DNA of 51,165 nucleotides from Methylacidiphilales bacterium. GTDB taxonomy: Bacteria; Verrucomicrobiota; Verrucomicrobiia; Methylacidiphilales; UBA1321. Shown here piece after piece: positions 44,143 through 51,165 of this stretch. Both the position numbers and the translations under genes were made by a program. Numbering within the stretch: position 1 is the stretch's first letter; each line of letters begins with the position of its first letter. Below the pieces are notes generated by a model, which saw only the letters and a program-made list of their open reading frames with translations, searched no databases and was not told the DNA's origin. The stretch spans positions 1 through 51,165 of the forward strand of contig JAMFSY010000117.1 of NCBI GenBank assembly GCA_026225555.1. Reading direction: 5' to 3'.

Positions 44143-44541
44143 TTAGGCATACCGTCCCAGCATCTCGATCACGGCCTGGCAGTGGGTCTTCTTGGTCAGA
44201 AATTCCGTGGCGCCCAATTTCTTCGCCCGGCGGATATCGACCGGGTCGTCCGACGAGGTCAGCATCATCACGGGTAACTGGGTGTAGGAGGGATGCTCCC
44301 GCAGCCACTTCAGCACTTCAAACCCATCCTTGCGTGGCATCTGTACGTCGAGGAGGACGAGATCGGGAAGCGCTCCCTCCTTCAGTTGGGAAAAGTAATC
44401 GATGGCGTGTTGCCCATCGGCGAGGCGGGTCAGCGGACAGTCCAGTCCGGCCCGGTGAAGAGCCCGTTCGAGGAAAAAAACGTCGTTATCGTCATTTTCG
44501 ACGAGAACCACACGCAATGTTTTTTTCTGCTTCGAAGCCAT
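44143..44541 (-). CDS. CheY-like single-domain response regulator
   Basis: 132 residues, receiver domain only, of the Rcp1-like type. Acidic pocket ENDDND (about residues 15-20), phospho-acceptor Asp in VLLDVQMPRKDG, conserved Ser/Thr in LTSSDDP and Lys in FLTKKTHCQ. No output domain, so it acts by protein contact, for example with a histidine kinase. It is divergent from the CheB-CheR-kinase gene, with a 290-base shared region, and may belong to the same signalling system. Confidence 0.93.
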   Translation of the reverse strand: MASKQKKTLRVVLVENDDNDVFFLERALHRAGLDCPLTRLADGQHAIDYFSQLKEGALPDLVLLDVQMPRKDGFEVLKWLREHPSYTQLPVMMLTSSDDPVDIRRAKKLGATEFLTKKTHCQAVIEMLGRYA

Positions 44542-44768
44542 ATTTAAACGAGCCTCTCATTTTGCCTCAGTTAGTCCATCTTGTCGCCGTAAATTCTTGA
44601 TTCTGCGACCGCTTGCACCCTTTGGCCGGGGCGCTGCCGATCGTAATAAGAACGAAGCGAGCGAGACAACTTTCCAAATGCCGAAAGATTTCTAGTCAAT
44701 TCGACTACGAATTATCGTAAATTCCGATAGGGGAATAAAGCATCGTCGGGTTTCGTTACTATTTGATA

Positions 44769-44797
44769 ACACGTGTGATAAATACGCATGCGTATTT
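44769..44797. promoter_or_regulatory. Adjacent palindromes in the divergent control region
   Basis: ACACGTGT at 44769-44776 and a perfect 18-base palindrome AAATACGCATGCGTATTT at 44780-44797, 35 bases before the CheB-CheR-kinase start. They lie in a 290-base AT-rich region (44542-44831) between the response regulator and the kinase gene, with no gene in it. Probable binding sites for dimeric regulators, perhaps the NarL-type regulator encoded downstream. Confidence 0.45.
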
Positions 44798-44831
44798 GGG
44801 GATTTTCCGTATTGTAGTGGGAGATAACCCT

Positions 44832-47800
44832 ATGACTCGTCGCATAAAAATCCCTCCGGTCAAGCGGGGTTCCGCACGTGAATCTACCGGGGCACGCAAG
44901 CCTTTCCCCATCGTGGGAATCGGCGCTTCGGCTGGTGGAGTGGAAGCCTTCATTGCGCTGCTGAAAAACCTTGTCACCGATACCGGCATGGGTTTCGTCG
45001 TGGTGCAGCATCTCGACCGCCAGAAGGAAAGCCGCCTGACTGATATCCTGGATCGTGCCACCGCAATGCCTGTCGGTGAGGCGGTCGATGGCGTGGAAGT
45101 GAAGCCGAATCACGTTTATGTCATTCCCTCTGACCGGCGCATGACGATCTCCGGCGGAAGGCTGCGCCTGACCCGGCGCCGCGAGCACGAAACGTTGATC
45201 AACGATTTCTTTTCCGCTCTGGCCCACGATCAAAAGGAATGGGCCATCGGCGTCATTCTTTCCGGCACGGGCACGGACGGCACGCTGGGCCTGCAGGCGA
45301 TCAAGGCGGCGGACGGCATCACCTTCTGCGAGGACGAGGCGAGCGCCCGCTATTCCGCCATGCCCGCCAGCGCGAGCGCCAGCGGCGTGGTCGACTTCAC
45401 GCTCTCTCCCGACAAGATCGCCCTGGAGCTGGCGCGCATCGCGGAACGGATTGCCGGCGCGGCCGACGAGAAGGTCAGCGACGGCCTGCGCGGCATCCTC
45501 CACGTCCTGCGTGAGCAGACGCGCGTCGATTTCTCCCGCTACAAGCGCTCCACCATCCGCCGACGCATCGCGCGCCGCATGGTGCTCAAGGGTGTCAATT
45601 CCGAGGCCGAATATCTCGAATTTCTCCTGCGCCACCATGCGGAGGCCGACGCGCTTTTGCATGACGTGTTGATCAATGTCACCCGCTTCTTCCGCGATCC
45701 TCTCACGTTCCAGGTCCTGCAAAAGAAGGTCTTCCCCGAGCTGGTTAGGAACCGCGCGCCCAACGCCCCGCTGCGCATCTGGGTGCCGGGCTGCTCCACC
45801 GGGGAGGAGGTTTATTCGATCGCGATCCTGCTCACCGAATTTCTGGAGAAGAAAAAGCTCCACCATCCCGTGCAGGTCTACGCCACCGACATCAGCGAGC
45901 GGACCATCGGCGTCGCGCGCGAGGGGCTTTATCCCAAGTCAATCCGCCATGACGTGACGCCCGAGCGCATGCGCGCCTACTTCACGCGGCGCGACGGCGG
46001 TTACCAGATCAACAAGAACATCCGCGAGCGTTGCATCTTTGCGCGCCACGACGTCACCACCGATCCCCCCTTCCCGCGCATCGATCTCATCAGCTGCCGC
46101 AATCTTCTCATCTACTTCGATCCGGAATTGCAGAAGCGGGTCATTCCCGTGCTTCACTTTGCGCTCGGCGTTGGAGGCTTTCTTCTCCTGGGCACGTCGG
46201 AGAGTATCGGCTCGTTCTCCTCCCTCTTCTCCGTCTTCGATCGCCGCCATAAAATCTTCGAGAAAAAAGCGGTGCGCGCCACCCGCCTCACCTTTCCGCC
46301 CACGGGTTGGAAACCGACGCCGGAAACCCGGCCACCCGAGGAGACCTCCTTCACCGGCGAGATGGGCGTGCGCAAATATGGCGACCGGGTCCTCCTGAAG
46401 CGGCTCGATCTTTCCGGCGTGCTCATCGACTCGGAAATGCGTGTGCTTCAGTTCCGCGGGCGCACCGGTTTCTACCTCGAGCATGCGACGGGCGAGGCGA
46501 CGCTCGACCTGCTCAAGATGGTCCATCCCGATCTGCTGGGCAGTGTGCGCCAGGCCATCAGGCAAGCCACGGAAACGCAGACCCCGGCGAAGAAGACCGG
46601 TTCCCGTTTCGATCACAATGGCCAGCGGCACGATGTTTCCATCGAGGTGATCCCCTTCCGCGCTCCGAGCGGCCGGGAGCTTTTTCTCCACGTCCTTTTT
46701 CAATCCGTGGCCACGCGTTCCTCAACCGATGGCAAGAGTGCCGCCGTCATCGGGGTGGATGGAGCGGCGGTCCAGGACGGTCATCACTCCGGCAATCGCG
46801 ACGCGATGGAAAGCCTGCTCGAGGACAAGGAGATCGCCAACGAGGCGCTGCAGGCCGCGAACGAGGAAATCCAAGCGATCAACGAGGAAATCCAGAGCTC
46901 GAATGAGGAGCTGGAGACGGCCAAGGAAGAGCTCCAATCCTCCAACGAGGAGCTGACCACGCTCAACGACGAGCTCAATAACCGCAACTCGGAACTGCTC
47001 CGACTTAACAACGACCTGACCAATCTTTTCCACGGCCTTGGCATCCCGGTTCTCATGCTCGGGCTTGATCTTCGCCTGCGCCATTTCAGCCCGCAGGCGG
47101 AGCAGGTTCTCGGCCTGAAAAAGAGCGATCTCGGCTACCACATCAGCGCGCTGAACATGGGTCTGGAAGGCCTCGCCCGCATGGCCCAGCAGGTCGTGCG
47201 GGTGCAGCAGACTCGCGAGAAGGACCTCCGGCATGGGAACGGCCACTACTATTCCTTGAAACTGCGGCCTTATCTCTCCGTGGAAGGCCTACTCGATGGC
47301 GTGGTGATTTTTCTGATCAACATCGATGAGGTGAAGAAAGCGGAGGACGAACTGCACGGGCTGAATTCCGCCCTCGAAACCCGCGTCCGGCAGCAGGATG
47401 CCGTGGCAAACCTGAGCCAGCGCGCGCTCGAGGGACGGCCTTTCTCCCAGTTGTTGCAGGAGGTCTCCGCCTTTGTGCCGAAGCTGCTCAAGGTCGATCA
47501 TTGCAAGATCCTGGAGTTCGACCCCGAAACCAAATCCTTCCTCCTTCGCCAGGGTGCGGGTTGGAAAAACGGCTTCGTCGGCAAGCTCAAGGAACCGGCG
47601 GAACGGAACACGCCGGATGGCTTCGCCCTGGTTTCACAGGCGCCGGTCATCGTCGAAGATTTCCGCACGGAGACCCGTTTCGACGGTTCCCCGCTGCATC
47701 ATGCCCATGACATCGTCAGCGGTATCAGCGTGGTCATTCCGGGCGAGCGCCGACCCTACGGCGTGCTCGGGGCTTGCTCGACCAAGGAAGCCCGTTTTTC

Positions 47801-48506
47801 GCGCGAGGATGCGAGTTTTCTTCTCTCCGTGGCGAACATTCTCGCCGTTTCGCTGGCCCGCCGCCAGTTGGAGACCGATCTCCTTGCCGTCAGCAGCACG
47901 GAGCAGCGCCGCCTCGGGCAGGACCTGCATGACGGTCTCGCGCAACAGCTCGCCGGCGTGAAATTTCTTACCGAACTGGCCGCGAAGAAACCGATCACGA
48001 GCCCGACGATGAAGAAGGACATCCTGGCCATCGCCGACGCGATCCATGAAGCCATTCTTCAGACGCGCATGCTGGCCCGGGGCCTTTCGCCCGTCGATGT
48101 GGAGCCTTCCGGCCTGATGGCCGCCCTGCGCGAGCTCGTTGAAAACACGCGAAAGCTCTTTCATGTCGCCTGCACGTTCCGCTGCACGGGCCCGGTTCTC
48201 GTCCAGGACGGTTCCATGGCCAGCCATCTCTACCGCGTGGTGCAGGAGGCGATTCAAAACGCGATCAAGCATGGCAAGGCCAGCCGGATCACCGTGACGC
48301 TTTCTAAGAAGGGCCCTCGCGCCGTCCTGACCGTGAAGGACAACGGGCGGGGCATGCCCGCGAAAGCTGGCGAAACTTCAGGCATGGGCCTCCGCATCAT
48401 GAATTATCGGGTGCGGACCATCGGTGGTACATTAACAGTAAGTCCGGTGGTGGGAGGAGGAACGAAGGTGGTGTGTGTTTTCAAATGGAACGCAGGTAGT
48501 TTATGA
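44832..48506 (+). CDS. CheB-CheR-PAS-GAF-histidine kinase fusion
   Basis: 1224 residues from the ATG at 44832, which has GGGAGA seven bases before it. Order: CheB methylesterase (about 27-205; GIGASAGG with Ser33, VVVQHLD with His60, SGTGTDG), CheR methyltransferase (about 230-480; VPGCSTGEEVYSIAILLTEF binds SAM; CRNLLIYFD), a coiled coil of EEIQ/EELQ repeats (about 660-720), PAS (about 730-850), GAF (about 870-1010), then a HisKA_3 dimerisation domain with the phospho-His in RRLGQDLHDGLAQQLAGVKF and an ATPase domain (VVQEAIQNAIKHG; DNGRGMP; GMGLRIMNYR). The kinase type pairs with NarL regulators. No receiver and no receptor gene in the window. Overlaps the NarL-type gene by four bases. Confidence 0.95.
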   Translation: MTRRIKIPPVKRGSARESTGARKPFPIVGIGASAGGVEAFIALLKNLVTDTGMGFVVVQHLDRQKESRLTDILDRATAMPVGEAVDGVEVKPNHVYVIPSDRRMTISGGRLRLTRRREHETLINDFFSALAHDQKEWAIGVILSGTGTDGTLGLQAIKAADGITFCEDEASARYSAMPASASASGVVDFTLSPDKIALELARIAERIAGAADEKVSDGLRGILHVLREQTRVDFSRYKRSTIRRRIARRMVLKGVNSEAEYLEFLLRHHAEADALLHDVLINVTRFFRDPLTFQVLQKKVFPELVRNRAPNAPLRIWVPGCSTGEEVYSIAILLTEFLEKKKLHHPVQVYATDISERTIGVAREGLYPKSIRHDVTPERMRAYFTRRDGGYQINKNIRERCIFARHDVTTDPPFPRIDLISCRNLLIYFDPELQKRVIPVLHFALGVGGFLLLGTSESIGSFSSLFSVFDRRHKIFEKKAVRATRLTFPPTGWKPTPETRPPEETSFTGEMGVRKYGDRVLLKRLDLSGVLIDSEMRVLQFRGRTGFYLEHATGEATLDLLKMVHPDLLGSVRQAIRQATETQTPAKKTGSRFDHNGQRHDVSIEVIPFRAPSGRELFLHVLFQSVATRSSTDGKSAAVIGVDGAAVQDGHHSGNRDAMESLLEDKEIANEALQAANEEIQAINEEIQSSNEELETAKEELQSSNEELTTLNDELNNRNSELLRLNNDLTNLFHGLGIPVLMLGLDLRLRHFSPQAEQVLGLKKSDLGYHISALNMGLEGLARMAQQVVRVQQTREKDLRHGNGHYYSLKLRPYLSVEGLLDGVVIFLINIDEVKKAEDELHGLNSALETRVRQQDAVANLSQRALEGRPFSQLLQEVSAFVPKLLKVDHCKILEFDPETKSFLLRQGAGWKNGFVGKLKEPAERNTPDGFALVSQAPVIVEDFRTETRFDGSPLHHAHDIVSGISVVIPGERRPYGVLGACSTKEARFSREDASFLLSVANILAVSLARRQLETDLLAVSSTEQRRLGQDLHDGLAQQLAGVKFLTELAAKKPITSPTMKKDILAIADAIHEAILQTRMLARGLSPVDVEPSGLMAALRELVENTRKLFHVACTFRCTGPVLVQDGSMASHLYRVVQEAIQNAIKHGKASRITVTLSKKGPRAVLTVKDNGRGMPAKAGETSGMGLRIMNYRVRTIGGTLTVSPVVGGGTKVVCVFKWNAGSL

Positions 48507-49189
48507 AAAAATCTGGTAACCTCAAACGTATCTCTGTCGTCGACGATCATCCCGTGACCAGGGAAGGCATCAGCCAATGGCTCCGGCACGAGCTCGATTT
48601 CGAAGTCTGCTCGGAATCCGAAAACGCGGCCCAAGCCCTGGAGGCTATCATCGCCAACACGCCCGATCTGGTCGTCACCGACATTACCCTCCCCGGCCGC
48701 AGCGGCCTGGAGCTGATCAAGGACATTCATGCCGTGCAGCCCAACCTCCCCGTGCTGGTGATTTCCATGCATGACGAATCGCTCTACGCCGAACGCGCCC
48801 TGCGAGCCGGCGCGCGCGGTTACATCATGAAACACGAAAGCGGTGCGCGCATGATCGAGGCCGTAAGGCGCGTTCTGGACGGGCATGTCTACGTCAGCGA
48901 CCGCACCTCGGAGCGCGTTCTCGGCCTGCTTTCCGGTCGCCCCAATCTCTCGAACCGCCCCGGCATCGAGCGCCTGAGCGACCGCGAGTTCGATGTCTTC
49001 CAGCTCCTCGGGCAAGGACTCTCCGCCCACGATATCGGCAAGCGGCTGAACCTCTGCCCCAAGACGATCGACGCCCATCGCGCCAACATCAAACGCAAGC
49101 TCTCGATCAAGACCACGGCGGAGCTGATTTCCTACGCGGCGCGCTGGATTGCCCATCAAACCATGGCGCCCGCACAGGAAAATTCCTAG
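48503..49189 (+). CDS. NarL/FixJ-type response regulator
   Basis: 228 residues. Receiver domain with Asp14-Asp15 (VVDDHPVTRE), phospho-acceptor Asp60 (LVVTDITLPGRSG), Ser in LVISMHDES and Lys110 (GYIMKHES); a LuxR-type HTH follows at about 155-215 (LSDREFDVFQLLGQGLSAHD, IGKRLNLCPKTIDAHRANIK). It overlaps the end of the CheB-CheR-kinase gene by four bases and is its partner: HisKA_3 kinases phosphorylate NarL-type regulators. Targets are unknown; the palindrome at 44780 is a candidate. Confidence 0.96.
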   Translation: MKKSGNLKRISVVDDHPVTREGISQWLRHELDFEVCSESENAAQALEAIIANTPDLVVTDITLPGRSGLELIKDIHAVQPNLPVLVISMHDESLYAERALRAGARGYIMKHESGARMIEAVRRVLDGHVYVSDRTSERVLGLLSGRPNLSNRPGIERLSDREFDVFQLLGQGLSAHDIGKRLNLCPKTIDAHRANIKRKLSIKTTAELISYAARWIAHQTMAPAQENS

Positions 49190-49234
49190 GGGAGCTTGGG
49201 AAAATCTCCGACTTGTTTTTCGGGCGAGGCCCCG

Positions 49235-49729
49235 ATGGCCCTCCCCCTTCCGTTCGCGTACAATTGGCGGATGATACCCGTCGCGTCCGCACCCTTCCTG
49301 GCCGACGGACATGCAGGTTCCTGCCGGCACGGTTATTACGTGGTCCTGCTTTATGAAAACATGGCCGCCGGAAAGCGGGCTTACACTTTTTGCGAGAAAC
49401 TGATCGATGAACTCGGTGCGCGGGGACGTTGCGAGAAAGGGCTCTGGAGCTTCAAGGTGTTGGATCTCGACCACATCCGCCAGGAAGCCGAGGCCGCCGC
49501 CACCCGGGCCGATGTGGTGATTCTCTCCCTCGACGGCGAGGATGAATTGCCCCGCTCCTTCAAGAACTGGCTGGAGAACTGGCCGCGCCGCGCCGGAGAT
49601 AAAAGCCCGACCGTCGTCGCCCTCTTCGGTTCTCCCGAAAGCGATTCCGCCCGTCTCACGGAGACCCGCGCCTACCTTCGTTCCGCGACAAAGGCCGCCG
49701 GACTCACCTTTGCCCACTCGCTGAGCTAA
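49235..49729 (+). CDS. Protein of unknown function next to a two-component system
   Basis: About 164 residues. ATG at 49235 has GAGG five bases before it; a TTG at 49196 and an ATG at 49271 are alternatives. The core (YYVVLLYENMAAGKRAYTFC, VVILSLDGEDELPRSFKNWL, TVVALFGSPESDSARL) is an alternating strand-helix pattern, similar in outline to a receiver-like or Rossmann-like fold, without an obvious phospho-Asp. I do not recognise a family. Its last four bases overlap the converging NUDIX gene. Confidence 0.62.
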   Translation: MALPLPFAYNWRMIPVASAPFLADGHAGSCRHGYYVVLLYENMAAGKRAYTFCEKLIDELGARGRCEKGLWSFKVLDLDHIRQEAEAAATRADVVILSLDGEDELPRSFKNWLENWPRRAGDKSPTVVALFGSPESDSARLTETRAYLRSATKAAGLTFAHSLS

Positions 49730-50250
49730 GGCGCGATTCCGTGCTGTCCCGCCAGATACAGTGCGGCGAAAATCTTGTAATCGATCAGGCAGCCCGCGCT
49801 TTCCTTTTCTTTCAGCCACCGGGAGAGGTCGCATAACGGGACGGCGTGAACCTCGATTTGTTCATCGCCATCCGGATCGGCCTCCGCCTGTTGGGTGACC
49901 TCATCCGCGAGGAAAAAAGTGATCATCTCGTTGGTCAGGCCCGGCGAAGAGGGCCCTTCCGTCAAAAGTTTCCAGGATTCCCCCACATAGCCGGTTTCTT
50001 CCCGTAATTCCCGTTGAGCCGCAGTTAGGAGTTCCTCCGTACCTTCGTCCCCCGCCAGACCGGCGGGCAGCCCCACGACCTTGCGGCCCACGGCGACGCG
50101 AAATTGCTCAATCAGGATGATTTTCCCATCGCGCGTCAGGGGCAGGATCACCACGACGCCGCTGGCCTTGACCCGCTCCACATATTCCCATTTCTGCGCC
50201 TTCTTCATGCGCAGAAATTTCCCCTCGTAGACGGTATCCGCGTCGGGCAT
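49726..50250 (-). CDS. NUDIX hydrolase (ADP-ribose pyrophosphatase type)
   Basis: 174 residues. Hydrolyses a nucleoside diphosphate linked to another moiety, most likely ADP-ribose. The Nudix box GDEGTEELLTAAQRELREET then GY is complete (G-x5-E-x7-REUxEExGU); GVVVILPLTRDGKIILIEQF is the strand before it and VVGLPAG precedes the box. The start at 50250 (MPDADTVYEGKFL) is set by homology. It follows dnaE by five bases, so it is probably co-transcribed with the replication gene. Converges with the unknown at 49235 by a four-base overlap. Confidence 0.92.
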   Translation of the reverse strand: MPDADTVYEGKFLRMKKAQKWEYVERVKASGVVVILPLTRDGKIILIEQFRVAVGRKVVGLPAGLAGDEGTEELLTAAQRELREETGYVGESWKLLTEGPSSPGLTNEMITFFLADEVTQQAEADPDGDEQIEVHAVPLCDLSRWLKEKESAGCLIDYKIFAALYLAGQHGIAP

Positions 50251-50255
50251 GGAGC

Positions 50256-51165
50256 TTAGTTCCGCTGTTGCCAGGGTTTCCGCTTCGCCCGTACGATCTG
50301 CGTGGTGGCGCGCAATTCGTAGCGTGCGCCCTTGAGAAAGGCCTCCATCCGCCCCTTGAAGTCGGGCGTCCAGACAACGCCATAATGGTCCGCCGGGGCG
50401 AGCTCGATTTGCCCGCGATCCTGACCCGCCGTACGCGAGCAAACCAGCCGCAGCTTGATCGGTCCGGGCGCGTCCATCACCAGCTCGCGCAATTGCGCCC
50501 AGCGATTGGCATCAAGCCAATCCTCCAGCGGCAGGTGCAGCACCAGCTCGCGCAAAAGCGTTTCGTAAGCCTCCGGCAACCACAGCACTTGCGTGGCGCG
50601 CAGCTTCGGTTGATCGTCGCGGCGATCGAGCGAGCCGCAGATGACCACGACATCGCCGATGTTCAGCGGTCGCGGCAGTGCGGCGTAGTTATCCGGGAAA
50701 ACGAGCACCTCGAGCGCACCGGTCAGGTCCTCGAAAGTCACCCGCGCCCATGGTTTCTTGTCCTTCTGCGTGGTGCGAATTTCGAGCTTCGTAATCAGGC
50801 CGCAGATGCGCGTATCGATTTCATCCGTCGTTTCCTTCAGTTGCGCCACGGTGTTGAGCTGGAACGCCGCGAGGTCGATCCGGTATTCGTCGAGCGGATG
50901 GCCCGTGACGTAGAAGCCAAGTAGCTCCTTCTCGTAGTTAAGCCGCTCGCGAGCGGGCCATTCGGGGATGCCGTTGGCCTGCGCCGTCATGGTGGCTTTT
51001 TTCGCGGCTGGTTCCATCGTTCCAAGCAAATCCAGCAGCGAGCCCTGCCCCGCATCGCGGTCCCGCGCCTGCGCATTGGCCTGTGCCAGCGCGCCGTCGA
51101 TATGTGAAATCAGCTCGGCGCGGTTCGGTCCGAAATCGTCGCACGCGCCGGATTTGACCAGGCTC
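50256..51165 (-). CDS. dnaE: DNA polymerase III alpha subunit, C-terminal part (5' end outside window)
   Basis: The frame is open from the window edge, so this is the last 303 or so residues of the replicative polymerase. It begins with SLVKSGACDDFGPNRAELIS and GQGSLLDLLG, the usual sequence behind the fingers and helix-hairpin-helix region, followed by NYEKELLGFYVTGHPLDEYR and the OB fold (RICGLITKLEIRTTQKDKKP, WARVTFEDLTGALEVLVFPD). The C-terminal domain of about 100 residues shows no extension. The PHP and catalytic Asp motifs are outside the window. NUDIX gene follows after five bases. Confidence 0.95.
   Translation of the reverse strand, partial: SLVKSGACDDFGPNRAELISHIDGALAQANAQARDRDAGQGSLLDLLGTMEPAAKKATMTAQANGIPEWPARERLNYEKELLGFYVTGHPLDEYRIDLAAFQLNTVAQLKETTDEIDTRICGLITKLEIRTTQKDKKPWARVTFEDLTGALEVLVFPDNYAALPRPLNIGDVVVICGSLDRRDDQPKLRATQVLWLPEAYETLLRELVLHLPLEDWLDANRWAQLRELVMDAPGPIKLRLVCSRTAGQDRGQIELAPADHYGVVWTPDFKGRMEAFLKGARYELRATTQIVRAKRKPWQQRN

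Overview
The window is a 51-kb chromosomal segment with high GC and dense coding. The gene set suggests a free-living, aerobic, Gram-negative bacterium. An outer membrane is implied by a TolC-type lipoprotein and RND pumps, and respiration by an A1-type heme-copper oxidase. The mix of small membrane genes in the oxidase operon, a three-part PurS/PurQ/PurL enzyme, a secreted ankyrin-DUF1266 protein and GTAGCCGCCGCAC-type intergenic hairpins fits Verrucomicrobiota best. That placement is inference; no rRNA is present to confirm it.

Layout. 1-4253 (+): cytochrome c oxidase operon (subunit I cut by the window edge, then III, IV, two small membrane proteins, II). 4440-7379: ComB-type phosphatase with a tiny membrane protein, a Tat-exported 5'-nucleotidase-like enzyme, and a DUF4870 protein. 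7380-7978: a decayed stretch holding a YCII-family pseudogene, next to a tRNA-Ile2(CAU). 8071-12172 (-): solute-binding protein, VOC protein, COG4705-like membrane protein, aroD, CorC/HlyC-type transporter. 12432-13391 (+): AraC regulator. 13583-17416 (-): purL, an ORF6N gene, purQ, purS. 17505-20679 (-): two secreted unknowns (one with caspase-like motifs), rsfS, nadD, RDD protein. 20773-26025: small membrane genes, a second VOC protein, metallophosphoesterase, aldehyde dehydrogenase, an MntR-like regulator and a secreted unknown. 26186-29315 (+): deacetylase and a PHP-glycosyltransferase fusion. 29326-32090: ankyrin protein and a YgjP-type metallopeptidase. 32317-43252 (-): an envelope-stress/efflux operon of ECF sigma factor, small membrane anti-sigma candidate, Spy/CnrX-like sensor candidate, MFP adaptor, two RND permeases and a TolC-like lipoprotein, with a 37-residue membrane peptide upstream. 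43373-51165: secreted unknown, CheY-like regulator, a large CheB-CheR-histidine kinase with its NarL-type partner, NUDIX hydrolase, and the 3' part of dnaE.

Two features stand out. First, a compound palindromic repeat (arms GTCATCCTGAGCTTGTCG...) is present in five full copies. Every copy lies between two genes that converge, and every convergent junction wider than about 60 bases has one. Second, the sigma/anti-sigma/sensor/efflux operon has the gene order of the CnrYXH-CBA metal-response system. It drives an MdtABC-like HAE-type pump instead of a metal pump, and an ECF-type promoter (GGAACC) sits before the sigma gene.
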